Of a DNA stretch of 64,000 nucleotides, positions 57,235 through 64,000 are shown one piece after another; positions within the stretch are counted from its first letter, which is position 1, and each line of letters starts with the position of its first letter. The stretch comes from Ignavibacteria bacterium (GTDB taxonomy: Bacteria; Bacteroidota; Ignavibacteria; Kapaibacteriales; UBA2268). The translations under genes and the position numbers were made by a program. The stretch covers positions 64,814-128,813 of the forward strand of contig JAOADV010000004.1 of assembly GCA_026417135.1 (NCBI GenBank). Reading direction: 5' to 3'. The notes below the pieces were generated by a model. The model did not search any database, had not been told where the DNA came from, and saw only the letters and a program-made list of their open reading frames with translations.

Positions 57235-58296
57235 ATGAAAAAATTTCTAAAGAGTTGCGAGTTATTTTTAAAAAAATATCTGCAACATTTTGTTTATAAG
57301 TCTAAAACTAAACCTAAAAAGATTGACTCTTTTGAACAAGCGGATTTTCTAATAGCTTGTAAAAAGGTACTTTTTCTTCGACACGACAGAATTGGAGACC
57401 TAATCGTTTCTGCTCCCATTGTTAAAAAATTTAGAGTTCACTACCCTTCGTATATAATCCATATACTTTTGAGTAGCCGAAACATTGTTGCAAAGAGTTG
57501 TATCGAAAATTATGTGGACAAGATTATAGTTCTCGAGCGAAAATTCTTCGGACTATTAGATGCTCTCCGAATCTTGAAAAAAGAGAAATATGATTTAATC
57601 ATAGATTTGTTCGATAATCCTTCTTTGACTTCCAGCCTTCTAATTAAGTTTTTAAAACCAAAATTTTCCATAGGTTTCGAAAAAGAAAATTGTCATTTAT
57701 ACACGCATATTGTGGAATTGCCAAGTAAATCGACAACACACATTGTCGAGCGTTTAAAAAGTCTGCTCTACATTTTCGGAATTCGAGAAGATACAATAGA
57801 TTTGGAATATCCCAAAAAGGAAACAAAATTGCTTCCTACAAGAAAAAAACCGAGGGTTGGAATAAATATTTCGGGTTCGTCTTTTGATAGGTATTGGGGT
57901 ACCGATAAATTCGAGGAATTGATAAAAAAAATACAGAATAGATTCGGTTACGAAATTGTTCTTTTCGGCACAAAAAAATATCGTAAAGAACTCGAAAGCT
58001 TAAGTAATAATGAAGACGTTATATTAGCACCTTTTACCCAAAAATTCGACGAATTTGCAGCTATGCTTGCAACTTGTAACTACATCGTAACCCCAGATAC
58101 TTCGGTTGCTCATATCGCCTCGGCCTATAAAATCCCATCTTTGGTTTTTTATCATTTTGTCGATGAAAAGTTTGGAATGCCTTGGTTCCCTTATAAATCT
58201 CCTTTTCGTGCCTTGTTATCTACGAAATCTCGATTCGATGATATTTCTCCCGATGAAGCGTTTCAAAAGTTCGTTTCACTTGTGGAACTTGAATGA
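57235..58296 (+). CDS. Glycosyltransferase family 9 (heptosyltransferase-like)
   Basis: 353-residue GT-B enzyme of the ADP-heptose:LPS heptosyltransferase type. Seen: KKVLFLRHDRIGDLIVSAPIVKKF near residue 42-65, then PRVGINISGSS near 207 and the C-terminal TCNYIVTPDTSVAHIASAYKIPSLVFY near 285-310, the GT9 signature. Probably adds a core sugar to LPS or another surface glycan; donor unknown. Overlaps the next GT9 gene by 4 nt (ATGA), so the two are coupled. Confidence 0.85.
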   Translation: MKKFLKSCELFLKKYLQHFVYKSKTKPKKIDSFEQADFLIACKKVLFLRHDRIGDLIVSAPIVKKFRVHYPSYIIHILLSSRNIVAKSCIENYVDKIIVLERKFFGLLDALRILKKEKYDLIIDLFDNPSLTSSLLIKFLKPKFSIGFEKENCHLYTHIVELPSKSTTHIVERLKSLLYIFGIREDTIDLEYPKKETKLLPTRKKPRVGINISGSSFDRYWGTDKFEELIKKIQNRFGYEIVLFGTKKYRKELESLSNNEDVILAPFTQKFDEFAAMLATCNYIVTPDTSVAHIASAYKIPSLVFYHFVDEKFGMPWFPYKSPFRALLSTKSRFDDISPDEAFQKFVSLVELE

Positions 58297-59261
58297 AAAT
58301 TGCAATATTGCAGCTCGGAACTTTTGGCGATATGATTTTGTCCACTCCGATTTTTTCTGCTTTAAAAAGTCAATTTAGAGATATTGAAATAACTTTAATA
58401 GCTGGTCGGAGAAACCACATTGTTGTTGCTTATAATCCACACATCGACCAAATCCTAATTTGGGATAAGTTTCCAACGAAACTTTTGAAAGTTATTCTTG
58501 CTTTGAAAAGAACAAAATTTGACTTTTACATCGACCCAAAGGACCACTTTTCGAAACAAAGCAGAATTATTGCAAAGATTGTCGTTGCTGAAAAAAAAAT
58601 TGGGTTGAATCCAGAGAACTCGAAAATTTTTGACATTTCGCTGCCAAATGAAAACTTCAACAAACACCTTCATTTCACTCAAAGAATCTTCCAAGCATTC
58701 GAACCTATTGGGTTTAAAAATACTTATAGTGAAATTCCTATTCCAGAATTATTTGTAAGCGAGCAGTCCCGCGCTTATGTTGAAAATTATTTAAGAAATC
58801 AATCCCTCGACAAAGAAGGATATTTGGTCCTGAATATTTCTGCAGGTTATGTAAGTCGAACTTTTTCCTTTGAAAGCTTGGTCGAAATTTTTCGAAGTTT
58901 GCATTTCAAAATTCCAGTTGTTTTGTCTTTTCATCCGAAAGATAGGAAAGTTGCTTTAAATTTAGGAGAAAGGTTTAAAAAAATAAAAATTTTTTGGTCG
59001 AGGTCAATTTTAGATACTATTAAACTTGTGGAGCATTCTCGATGCGTTATTACCCCAGACACTTCGATAGTTCATATAGCTACAGCCTTTCTAAAACCTA
59101 CCCTTGCATTTTACAACGGACTCGACGAGTCTTTCAACAAATTTCATCCCAATAATCCAAATGCAGTAATAATTAGAGCAAAACCCGGAGATAACGGGAT
59201 TCAGTCGATTACATTGAATAAAATCCTCGATGCAATTGATGAATTTATTTCTAATATCTAA
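58293..59261 (+). CDS. Glycosyltransferase family 9 (heptosyltransferase-like)
   Basis: 322 residues, second member of the coupled GT9 pair. N-terminus MKIAILQLGTFGDMILSTPIFSAL; C-terminal HSRCVITPDTSIVHIATAFLKPTLAFYNG near 250-275, the donor-binding signature. The sequence diverges clearly from its neighbour, so they probably add different residues in one pathway. Donor and acceptor unknown. Confidence 0.85.
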   Translation: MKIAILQLGTFGDMILSTPIFSALKSQFRDIEITLIAGRRNHIVVAYNPHIDQILIWDKFPTKLLKVILALKRTKFDFYIDPKDHFSKQSRIIAKIVVAEKKIGLNPENSKIFDISLPNENFNKHLHFTQRIFQAFEPIGFKNTYSEIPIPELFVSEQSRAYVENYLRNQSLDKEGYLVLNISAGYVSRTFSFESLVEIFRSLHFKIPVVLSFHPKDRKVALNLGERFKKIKIFWSRSILDTIKLVEHSRCVITPDTSIVHIATAFLKPTLAFYNGLDESFNKFHPNNPNAVIIRAKPGDNGIQSITLNKILDAIDEFISNI

Positions 59262-59302
59262 TATGTTTTTTTTATTATCGGATGTAGAATTTGTTATTTC
59301 TT

Positions 59303-59512
59303 TTATTTTTCTTCATCCTTTGCAGTGTTTATTTTGAGAGGACAGTACAATGGACACCATCCGATGGCACTTGTAATAAGAAATACTACAGCAACTATTC
59401 CAAAAATGATTGCCGAAAGCCCGGTAAGTTGCTTAAGTGCTATTAATATAGCAATTACTATTGCCAGCATTATTCTTAGAGTTCGGTCGAAAGAACCCAT
59501 ATTTTTTTTCAT
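59303..59512 (-). CDS. DUF2892/YgaP-like two-helix membrane protein
   Basis: 69 residues. It has N-terminal MKKNMGSFDRTLRIMLAIVI, two transmembrane helices and IGWCPLYCPLKINT near 50-63, which is the typical DUF2892 pattern with two Cys spaced CxxxC. Function of the family is unclear; some members are fused to rhodanese domains. It is convergent with the GT9 pair. Confidence 0.8.
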   Translation of the reverse strand: MKKNMGSFDRTLRIMLAIVIAILIALKQLTGLSAIIFGIVAVVFLITSAIGWCPLYCPLKINTAKDEEK

Positions 59513-59578
59513 AGTATTTTAAGATTTTGTTAAACACTAAAGACCAAACGAAGCTCGATTAAATTTGTTTTATTTTAA

Positions 59579-61246
59579 TTAATTTAATCTACTCTTAACA
59601 GAATTTATTTTCGTTTGAAGCTTTTTGTTTTTTGGGCTAAGGTTTAATGCAGATAAATAGTCGTTTAAGGCGAGTTCAAAATTGCCAAGTTCAAAATGTG
59701 CGTCGCCCCGAAATTCAAAAACGTCGAATTGGGTTGAGTCCAATTCTAAAGCTTTTGTAAAGTCTGAAATTGCAGATTCAAAGCGCGTTGCCGATAAATT
59801 ACACAAACCACGATTAACATAAGCATTGACAAATTTAGGGTTTAATTCGATTACTTTGTTGAAATCTTTTATTGCTTGGTCGTATTGTCCTAAATCGAGA
59901 TAGACATTACCTCGGTTATAGTAACCGAAATAATAGGATGAATCCAATGAGATTGCAGTGGAATAATCTTTCAAGGCTAAGTTAAGTTCTCCTTGGCTTT
60001 CGTAAATCAAACCTCTTCCTAAATAGGGATGTGGTATTCTTTCGGGATATTTTTCAATTGCGTCTTGCCAAAGTGTAAAATCGTTTTTCCATTTATAAAT
60101 TTCAGTTCTATTGATGATGAAAAAAATTACGGCGATTATTGAAATTATAATGTAAATGTTTTTCTTTAGATGTTTCGAGCTCAAATAGGCAATAAAAAAA
60201 CTAAATCCAAAAACTGAAAAATAAATGTATCGGTCGGCAACTGTCGACCAATATTGGTAGTAAAAGGTTAAAAGATTGGAAACAGGAAGATAGCCAATTG
60301 TAAACAAAAGTAAAGCAAACAAAAGTTCTTTTTTCCTAATCAATATAGTCAAAATGATTAATGAAAGAGAAAAAATTGAAGGGAAAAGAAGAGTTACATC
60401 GCGGAGAACATTAGCGTAGGTCAATCCGTATCCAGGGGAAGAATTGATTGGAAAAAATAATTTTAACAAGTAGAAGCCTATAGAATTGAACCAAAAGATG
60501 GGTCTTAAATATAATGGTATTTCGAAATGAATTGTTTTAGTAGATTCCGCAAAATATGCAATTACAACGAAGGGAATGCTTGCGAGTAAATATGGTAAGT
60601 TTTTTAACAATAAGTCTTTTAGTCTGGTGGTATTGCAATAGTAATAATCTACGATTAAAATGATAAGTGGGAAGACAACTCCAGTTGGTTTCGAAAGCAT
60701 TGAAAAAACAAGCGCAGCTATTACGAATATTTTTTGCTTTAGCTTGGTTAAAGTCAAGAAAAAGTAGATTGAAAGTAGTCCGAAAGTTGTAGAAAGTAGT
60801 CCACGTGCTTCTGAAACCCAAGCCACACTTTCTATTTGAATTGGATGCAATGCGAAAATCAACGTTCCTAATAGTATCGAGGCTTTGTCTTGTAGAAATT
60901 TGTTAAGAATAAAAAAAACCAAAAGAGAATTAGCAAGATGAAGAACAACATTGAAAAGATGGAACCAAAATGGGTTATAAGATTTTTCTATTGCAAGAAT
61001 TAGGCTCCAAAATATATATGTAAGCGGCATATACATTTTGTCCTTTTTTGGGACAAAGTGTTCACATATTGTGGTCAGCGAATTACTTATAGGTAAATTT
61101 TTTTCGTTGATGTAAAGGTCTTTGTCGTCCCAAACAAAAGAAAATTCGAGAACTGGAAAGTAAAAAAGTAATATTGAAAAAGAAATCAAAAAAATAAAAA
61201 AAGTAGTCGAGAGATTATTTCGCTTTTGCTTTTTATTAATTGTCAT
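59579..61246 (-). CDS. GT-C-type membrane protein with C-terminal TPR repeats (TMTC-like)
   Basis: The track starts at 61273; the ATG at 61246 (MTINKKQKRNN) may be the real one (555 residues). About ten membrane helices (to about residue 390) carry the GT-C-like FVWDDKDLYINEKN with acidic residues in the first periplasmic loop, and the family-typical HPIQIESVAWVSEARGLLST near 140. The C-terminal third is four to five TPRs (for example SYYFGYYNRGNVYLDLGQYDQAIKDFNKVIELNPK). It resembles TMTC-like O-mannosyl/glycosyl-transferase-related proteins in bacteria. Enzyme activity is unproven. It lies directly downstream of glnA, whose stop is 4 nt upstream of the track start. Confidence 0.75.
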   Translation of the reverse strand: MTINKKQKRNNLSTTFFIFLISFSILLFYFPVLEFSFVWDDKDLYINEKNLPISNSLTTICEHFVPKKDKMYMPLTYIFWSLILAIEKSYNPFWFHLFNVVLHLANSLLVFFILNKFLQDKASILLGTLIFALHPIQIESVAWVSEARGLLSTTFGLLSIYFFLTLTKLKQKIFVIAALVFSMLSKPTGVVFPLIILIVDYYYCNTTRLKDLLLKNLPYLLASIPFVVIAYFAESTKTIHFEIPLYLRPIFWFNSIGFYLLKLFFPINSSPGYGLTYANVLRDVTLLFPSIFSLSLIILTILIRKKELLFALLLFTIGYLPVSNLLTFYYQYWSTVADRYIYFSVFGFSFFIAYLSSKHLKKNIYIIISIIAVIFFIINRTEIYKWKNDFTLWQDAIEKYPERIPHPYLGRGLIYESQGELNLALKDYSTAISLDSSYYFGYYNRGNVYLDLGQYDQAIKDFNKVIELNPKFVNAYVNRGLCNLSATRFESAISDFTKALELDSTQFDVFEFRGDAHFELGNFELALNDYLSALNLSPKNKKLQTKINSVKSRLN

Positions 61247-61276
61247 TAGGTTTGTTTCGGAAGGAAAAAGCAAAAA

Positions 61277-62596
61277 TTAAATATCCAGATATTGCTCTTT
61301 TTCCCATTCAGTAACTTGGATTTTGAATTCATTCCATTCAGTTTCTTTAATTCTTAAAAATCTTTGGAAGAGCGAGTCCCCAAAAGTTTTACGGCAAAGC
61401 TCGCTATTTTTGACATAATTAAGAGCTTCGTAAAGAGAAGAAGGTAATGTTTCGATTTTCAACTCTTCCAATTTGTGGTTGTCGAAAAGGTAAAGGTCTT
61501 CTTCAATTGGGGGAGGCGATTGCATATTTTTTTTCACGCCTTCTAAGCCGGATGCTAACATAACTGCGAAAGCCAAGTATGGGTTAGCTGAAGGGTCTGG
61601 ACAACGAAGTTCGATACGAGCCGATTCGGATTTTTCTTCGAACCATTTGGGAATTCTTATCAGAGCGGAGCGATTTATTCTTGCCCAAGAAATATAAACA
61701 GGAGCTTCGTAGCCAACCACCAACCGTTTATAGGAATTAACTGTCGGACACAAAACGCCACAAATTTCTTTGATGTGTCCTAATTGGCCAGCGATAAAAG
61801 AATAAGCAATTGCTGAAAGGTTATATTTGTCGTTCGGATTGTAAAAAGCATTTTTTTTAAGGTTAAGGTCGTACAAGCTTTGATGAACGTGCATACCCGA
61901 GCCATTAATTCCAAGAATGGGTTTAGGCATAAACGAAGCGAAAAGATTATATCTTTGAGCAACTGCTTTGACGGTCGAGCGTAAAGTTAAAACTTTGTCT
62001 GCTGTTGAAAGGGCGTCCCCATAACGAAAGTCAACTTCGAACTGACCAATTGCAACTTCGTGGTGGGTTGCTTCGACTTCGATGTTGAAGTACTCCAAAT
62101 TTTTGCTGATTTCACGCATAATTTCTTGGGCAAATTCACCCGCAAGGTCGAAATACCCGCGTTCGTCGATTGGCTCGAATCCATTAGCCGTTTTCCTAAA
62201 TAGAAAGAACTCAACTTCTGGCCCAAGATTATATTGATAACCTAACGAAATGGCGTCTTGTAAAGCTCGTTTTAGAACATATCGTGGGTCGGCTTCGAAA
62301 GGTGAACCATCGGGCTTATAAATGTCGCAAATGAACCGAGCAGTTCGATGCTCGTTATTACTAAGCCAAGGAATGATTGCGTAAGTGGACAAATCGGGTT
62401 TTAGATATAAGTCGCTTTCGTGGATTCGTGCAAAACCTTCGATTGAAGAGCCGTCGAACCAAGTACCAAATTTAAGTGTTTCTTGGATTCGTGTAATCGG
62501 GATTGTAACTTCTTTAAGTGTCCCAAGTATGTCGGCGAATTGAAGGTTCACGAAGGTTACTTTATCGTTTTGCAGCTGTTTTAATAATTCTTCCAT
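61277..62596 (-). CDS. glnA: Glutamine synthetase type I (alpha-like)
   Basis: 439-residue GS making glutamine from glutamate and ammonia. Seen: TWFDGSSIEGFARIHESDLYL near 45-65, GPEVEFFLFR near 125, EATHHEVAIGQFEVDFRYGDAL near 175-195, NGSGMHVHQSLYDL near 235, and a C-terminal SARIELRCPDPSANPYLAFA near 330-350. The length and lack of the 25-residue insertion and adenylylation segment fit GSI-alpha, so regulation by adenylylation is not expected. It is single-copy in view and precedes the GT-C/TPR gene. Confidence 0.93.
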   Translation of the reverse strand: MEELLKQLQNDKVTFVNLQFADILGTLKEVTIPITRIQETLKFGTWFDGSSIEGFARIHESDLYLKPDLSTYAIIPWLSNNEHRTARFICDIYKPDGSPFEADPRYVLKRALQDAISLGYQYNLGPEVEFFLFRKTANGFEPIDERGYFDLAGEFAQEIMREISKNLEYFNIEVEATHHEVAIGQFEVDFRYGDALSTADKVLTLRSTVKAVAQRYNLFASFMPKPILGINGSGMHVHQSLYDLNLKKNAFYNPNDKYNLSAIAYSFIAGQLGHIKEICGVLCPTVNSYKRLVVGYEAPVYISWARINRSALIRIPKWFEEKSESARIELRCPDPSANPYLAFAVMLASGLEGVKKNMQSPPPIEEDLYLFDNHKLEELKIETLPSSLYEALNYVKNSELCRKTFGDSLFQRFLRIKETEWNEFKIQVTEWEKEQYLDI

Positions 62597-62619
62597 AGCT
62601 TGAATTATTTAAAAAAATT

Positions 62620-62627
62620 CAAAAATA
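62620..62627 (-). promoter_or_regulatory. TAnnTTTG promoter-like box upstream of glnA
   Basis: CAAAAATA on the plus strand is TATTTTTG on the minus strand, 23 nt before the glnA ATG. Another TTTG on the minus strand is 12 nt further upstream. Confidence 0.35.
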
Positions 62628-62704
62628 TAAAATTTGGTTCAAAATAATTTTGAATTTAACAGAATTTTGTAAAATAAGTTATCCTTTGGAACTTTTGGTT
62701 TTAT

Positions 62705-63493
62705 TTAAATGCAAGAAAGGAAGCCTCCGTCGACTGGAATACTAACACCATTAATGTAATTTGCGAATTCAGATGCAAGAAAAGTGGCAAGATAGGCAAT
62801 ATCCGAAGGCAATCCTAATCTTTTAGCAGGGACCGATTCAACGAGTTTGTTAATTTCATATTCAAAGTTCGTTTTGTTTTCATCTGCTTTCTTTTCGACA
62901 AGTTCTTTTAGGCGTTCGGTCAATGTAAAGCCTGGAAGAATGTTATTTACCGTTATTCCAAAAGGAGCAAGTTCGCGAGAAAGGGTTTTTGCCCAGCTTC
63001 CCATAGCACCTCGAATAGTATTAGAAACACCGAGATTATCTATTGGCTGTCTTAAGCCTATAGAAACAATGTTGATAATTCTTCCGAACCTTTTATCCTT
63101 CATTTTTGGGATTAAAACTTGAGTTAAAGTTTGTGCAGAAAGGATATGGTTGTAATATGCTTGAATTAGTTCAGAAATGCTTGCATTTATAAGCTTCCCC
63201 GCAGAAGGTCCACCAGTATTATTTACTAAGATATCTGGGTAGCCAACATCATCGAAGAACGATTCTGTTGTTACTTTTAAAAGTTCAATGTTACCAATAT
63301 CAATGGCGATATAGTGATGAACTTTTTGTGTTCTTTCGGAAAGATGGTTTATTAGTTGTTGTAATTTAGCCTCGTTTCTCGCTAATGCAATTACTTTAGC
63401 TCCAGCAAACGCGAAACATTCTGCGATAGCTTTTCCAATGCCTTGCGAAGCACCGCAAACCAATGCAATTTTTCCTTCAAGCTTGATTTCCAT
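62705..63493 (-). CDS. Short-chain dehydrogenase/reductase family protein, atypical active site
   Basis: 262-residue SDR with NAD(P)-binding CGASQGIGKAIAECFA near 13-28 and LVNNTGGPSAGKL near 88-100. At the catalytic position the classic YxxxK is not present: the sequence is NLGVSNTIRGAMGSWAKTL near 155-172, with Ser and Arg where Tyr and Lys should be. That pattern occurs in a recognised SDR subgroup. C-terminal NGVSIPVDGGF is normal. Substrate and activity unknown. Confidence 0.82.
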   Translation of the reverse strand: MEIKLEGKIALVCGASQGIGKAIAECFAFAGAKVIALARNEAKLQQLINHLSERTQKVHHYIAIDIGNIELLKVTTESFFDDVGYPDILVNNTGGPSAGKLINASISELIQAYYNHILSAQTLTQVLIPKMKDKRFGRIINIVSIGLRQPIDNLGVSNTIRGAMGSWAKTLSRELAPFGITVNNILPGFTLTERLKELVEKKADENKTNFEYEINKLVESVPAKRLGLPSDIAYLATFLASEFANYINGVSIPVDGGFLSCI

Positions 63494-63635
63494 TTTTATA
63501 AAGCCAATAGTTTTTCAACTTTAAGAGGAGAAATATATTTAAAGATAGTCACACTTCGCAAATTTGAAATTTATTTTGTTCATCAAAAATGATAAAGACT
63601 CTAATTAGTAACTTTATAAAAGATGAAATTCAAAA

Positions 63636-64000
63636 TTAGCTTTCGGGTTTTGTTTCCGGATTTTTGCTCGATTCTATACTTGATGTAGTTTCTTTTGCTT
63701 CTTCCTTTTGTTCAGGTGAAGTAAATGTAGGAGCAAGCGAAGGATAAAGTGTAGTTGTAATGTGGTCATCTGGTTGAGTTTTAGTTTCTATGCCTTCGTA
63801 ATCAGCGGCCTCGGATGAATCGAAGTAACTTCTAGTTGTATCGATAACTACTTTGTCAGCATTAGGTACTGGATGAGCTGCATTGTAAAGGTCTATTGCA
63901 GTTTGGTCCATAGTTCGAAGTGCTTCGACGGCCGAAAGGACAATTTTTTTGGAATCCTTTTCGAATTCAACGACGCGTAAAGGTAATTTATCCCCAAGAT
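63636..64000 (-). CDS. rpsA: 30S ribosomal protein S1, C-terminal fragment (5' end outside the window)
   Basis: The track starts this ORF at an ATG at 63911, but the same frame is open to the window end. The upstream codons read LGDKLPLRVVEFEKDSKKIV, the last strands of an S1 OB-fold. The fragment is therefore the C-terminus of ribosomal protein S1: the end of its last S1 domain, then an unusually acidic, Ser/Thr/Pro-rich tail ending NPETKPES. S1 helps load mRNA on the ribosome. The identification is from one partial domain, so another multi-S1-domain protein remains possible. It lies 142 nt upstream of the SDR gene. Confidence 0.72.
   Translation of the reverse strand, partial: LGDKLPLRVVEFEKDSKKIVLSAVEALRTMDQTAIDLYNAAHPVPNADKVVIDTTRSYFDSSEAADYEGIETKTQPDDHITTTLYPSLAPTFTSPEQKEEAKETTSSIESSKNPETKPES

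Overview
The window is AT-rich bacterial chromosome with dense coding. It has no mobile elements, CRISPR arrays, rRNA genes or recognisable tRNA genes. Gene content points to the Bacteroidota/Chlorobiota (FCB) group. The signs are a Bacteroidetes-style LptD, a protein ending in a type IX secretion (T9SS)-like C-terminal domain, and an ExbB-ExbD-ExbD-TonB-PstS-like-TPR cluster. Others are an OmpA/PD40 lipoprotein, a HYC_CC_PP-like gene beside a TonB-dependent receptor, and TAnnTTTG promoter-like boxes upstream of several genes. The cell is evidently Gram-negative and diderm, with complex I and oxidative and light-damage defences (KatG, photolyase). I cannot name a genus or species.

Layout. 0-13 kb is mostly envelope: a DUF4292-like C-terminus, LptD, a Mrp ATPase on the opposite strand, then a minus-strand operon of a T9SS-like secreted protein, an IgGFc-binding-domain/barrel protein and an LhgO-like FAD oxidase. 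A PD40/OmpA lipoprotein and a class A PBP follow on the plus strand. 13-28 kb holds a FAH-family hydrolase, two uncharacterised lipoproteins, GyrB, MlaE, TrmB, the HYC_CC_PP-like/TonB-receptor pair, DNA polymerase I, MntP, a coiled-coil secreted protein and a trans-sulfuration enzyme. 28-36 kb holds a LolD-like ATPase, a glycosyltransferase and the seven-gene TonB/ExbBD cluster. 36-48 kb holds aspartate kinase, ThrS, TruA, a LysE exporter, photolyase, KatG, a subtilase lipoprotein and GuaA. 48-55 kb holds a HAD phosphatase, a DUF3108 protein and nuoLMN. 55-64 kb holds a small unannotated ORF with bL31 and bS18, an HMA protein, two GT9 glycosyltransferases, a GT-C/TPR membrane protein, GlnA, an atypical SDR and the C-terminus of ribosomal protein S1.

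The ORF track missed or mis-started several genes, corrected here. A 58-residue ORF at 55128-55304 is absent from it. The last ORF is really the open 3' end of rpsA. The starts of katG, guaA, mntP, the HAD phosphatase, the TPR protein and the T9SS-like protein are better placed at internal ATGs.

I found no clear new defence or biosynthetic system. The strongest unexplained signal is compositional: I could find only six GATC tetranucleotides in 64 kb, while TCGA is very common. Other items worth a look are a palindrome abutting the katG promoter-like box, the small ORF joined to bL31/bS18, an SDR lacking its catalytic Tyr/Lys, an aspartate kinase with an altered substrate motif, and orphan nuoLMN.
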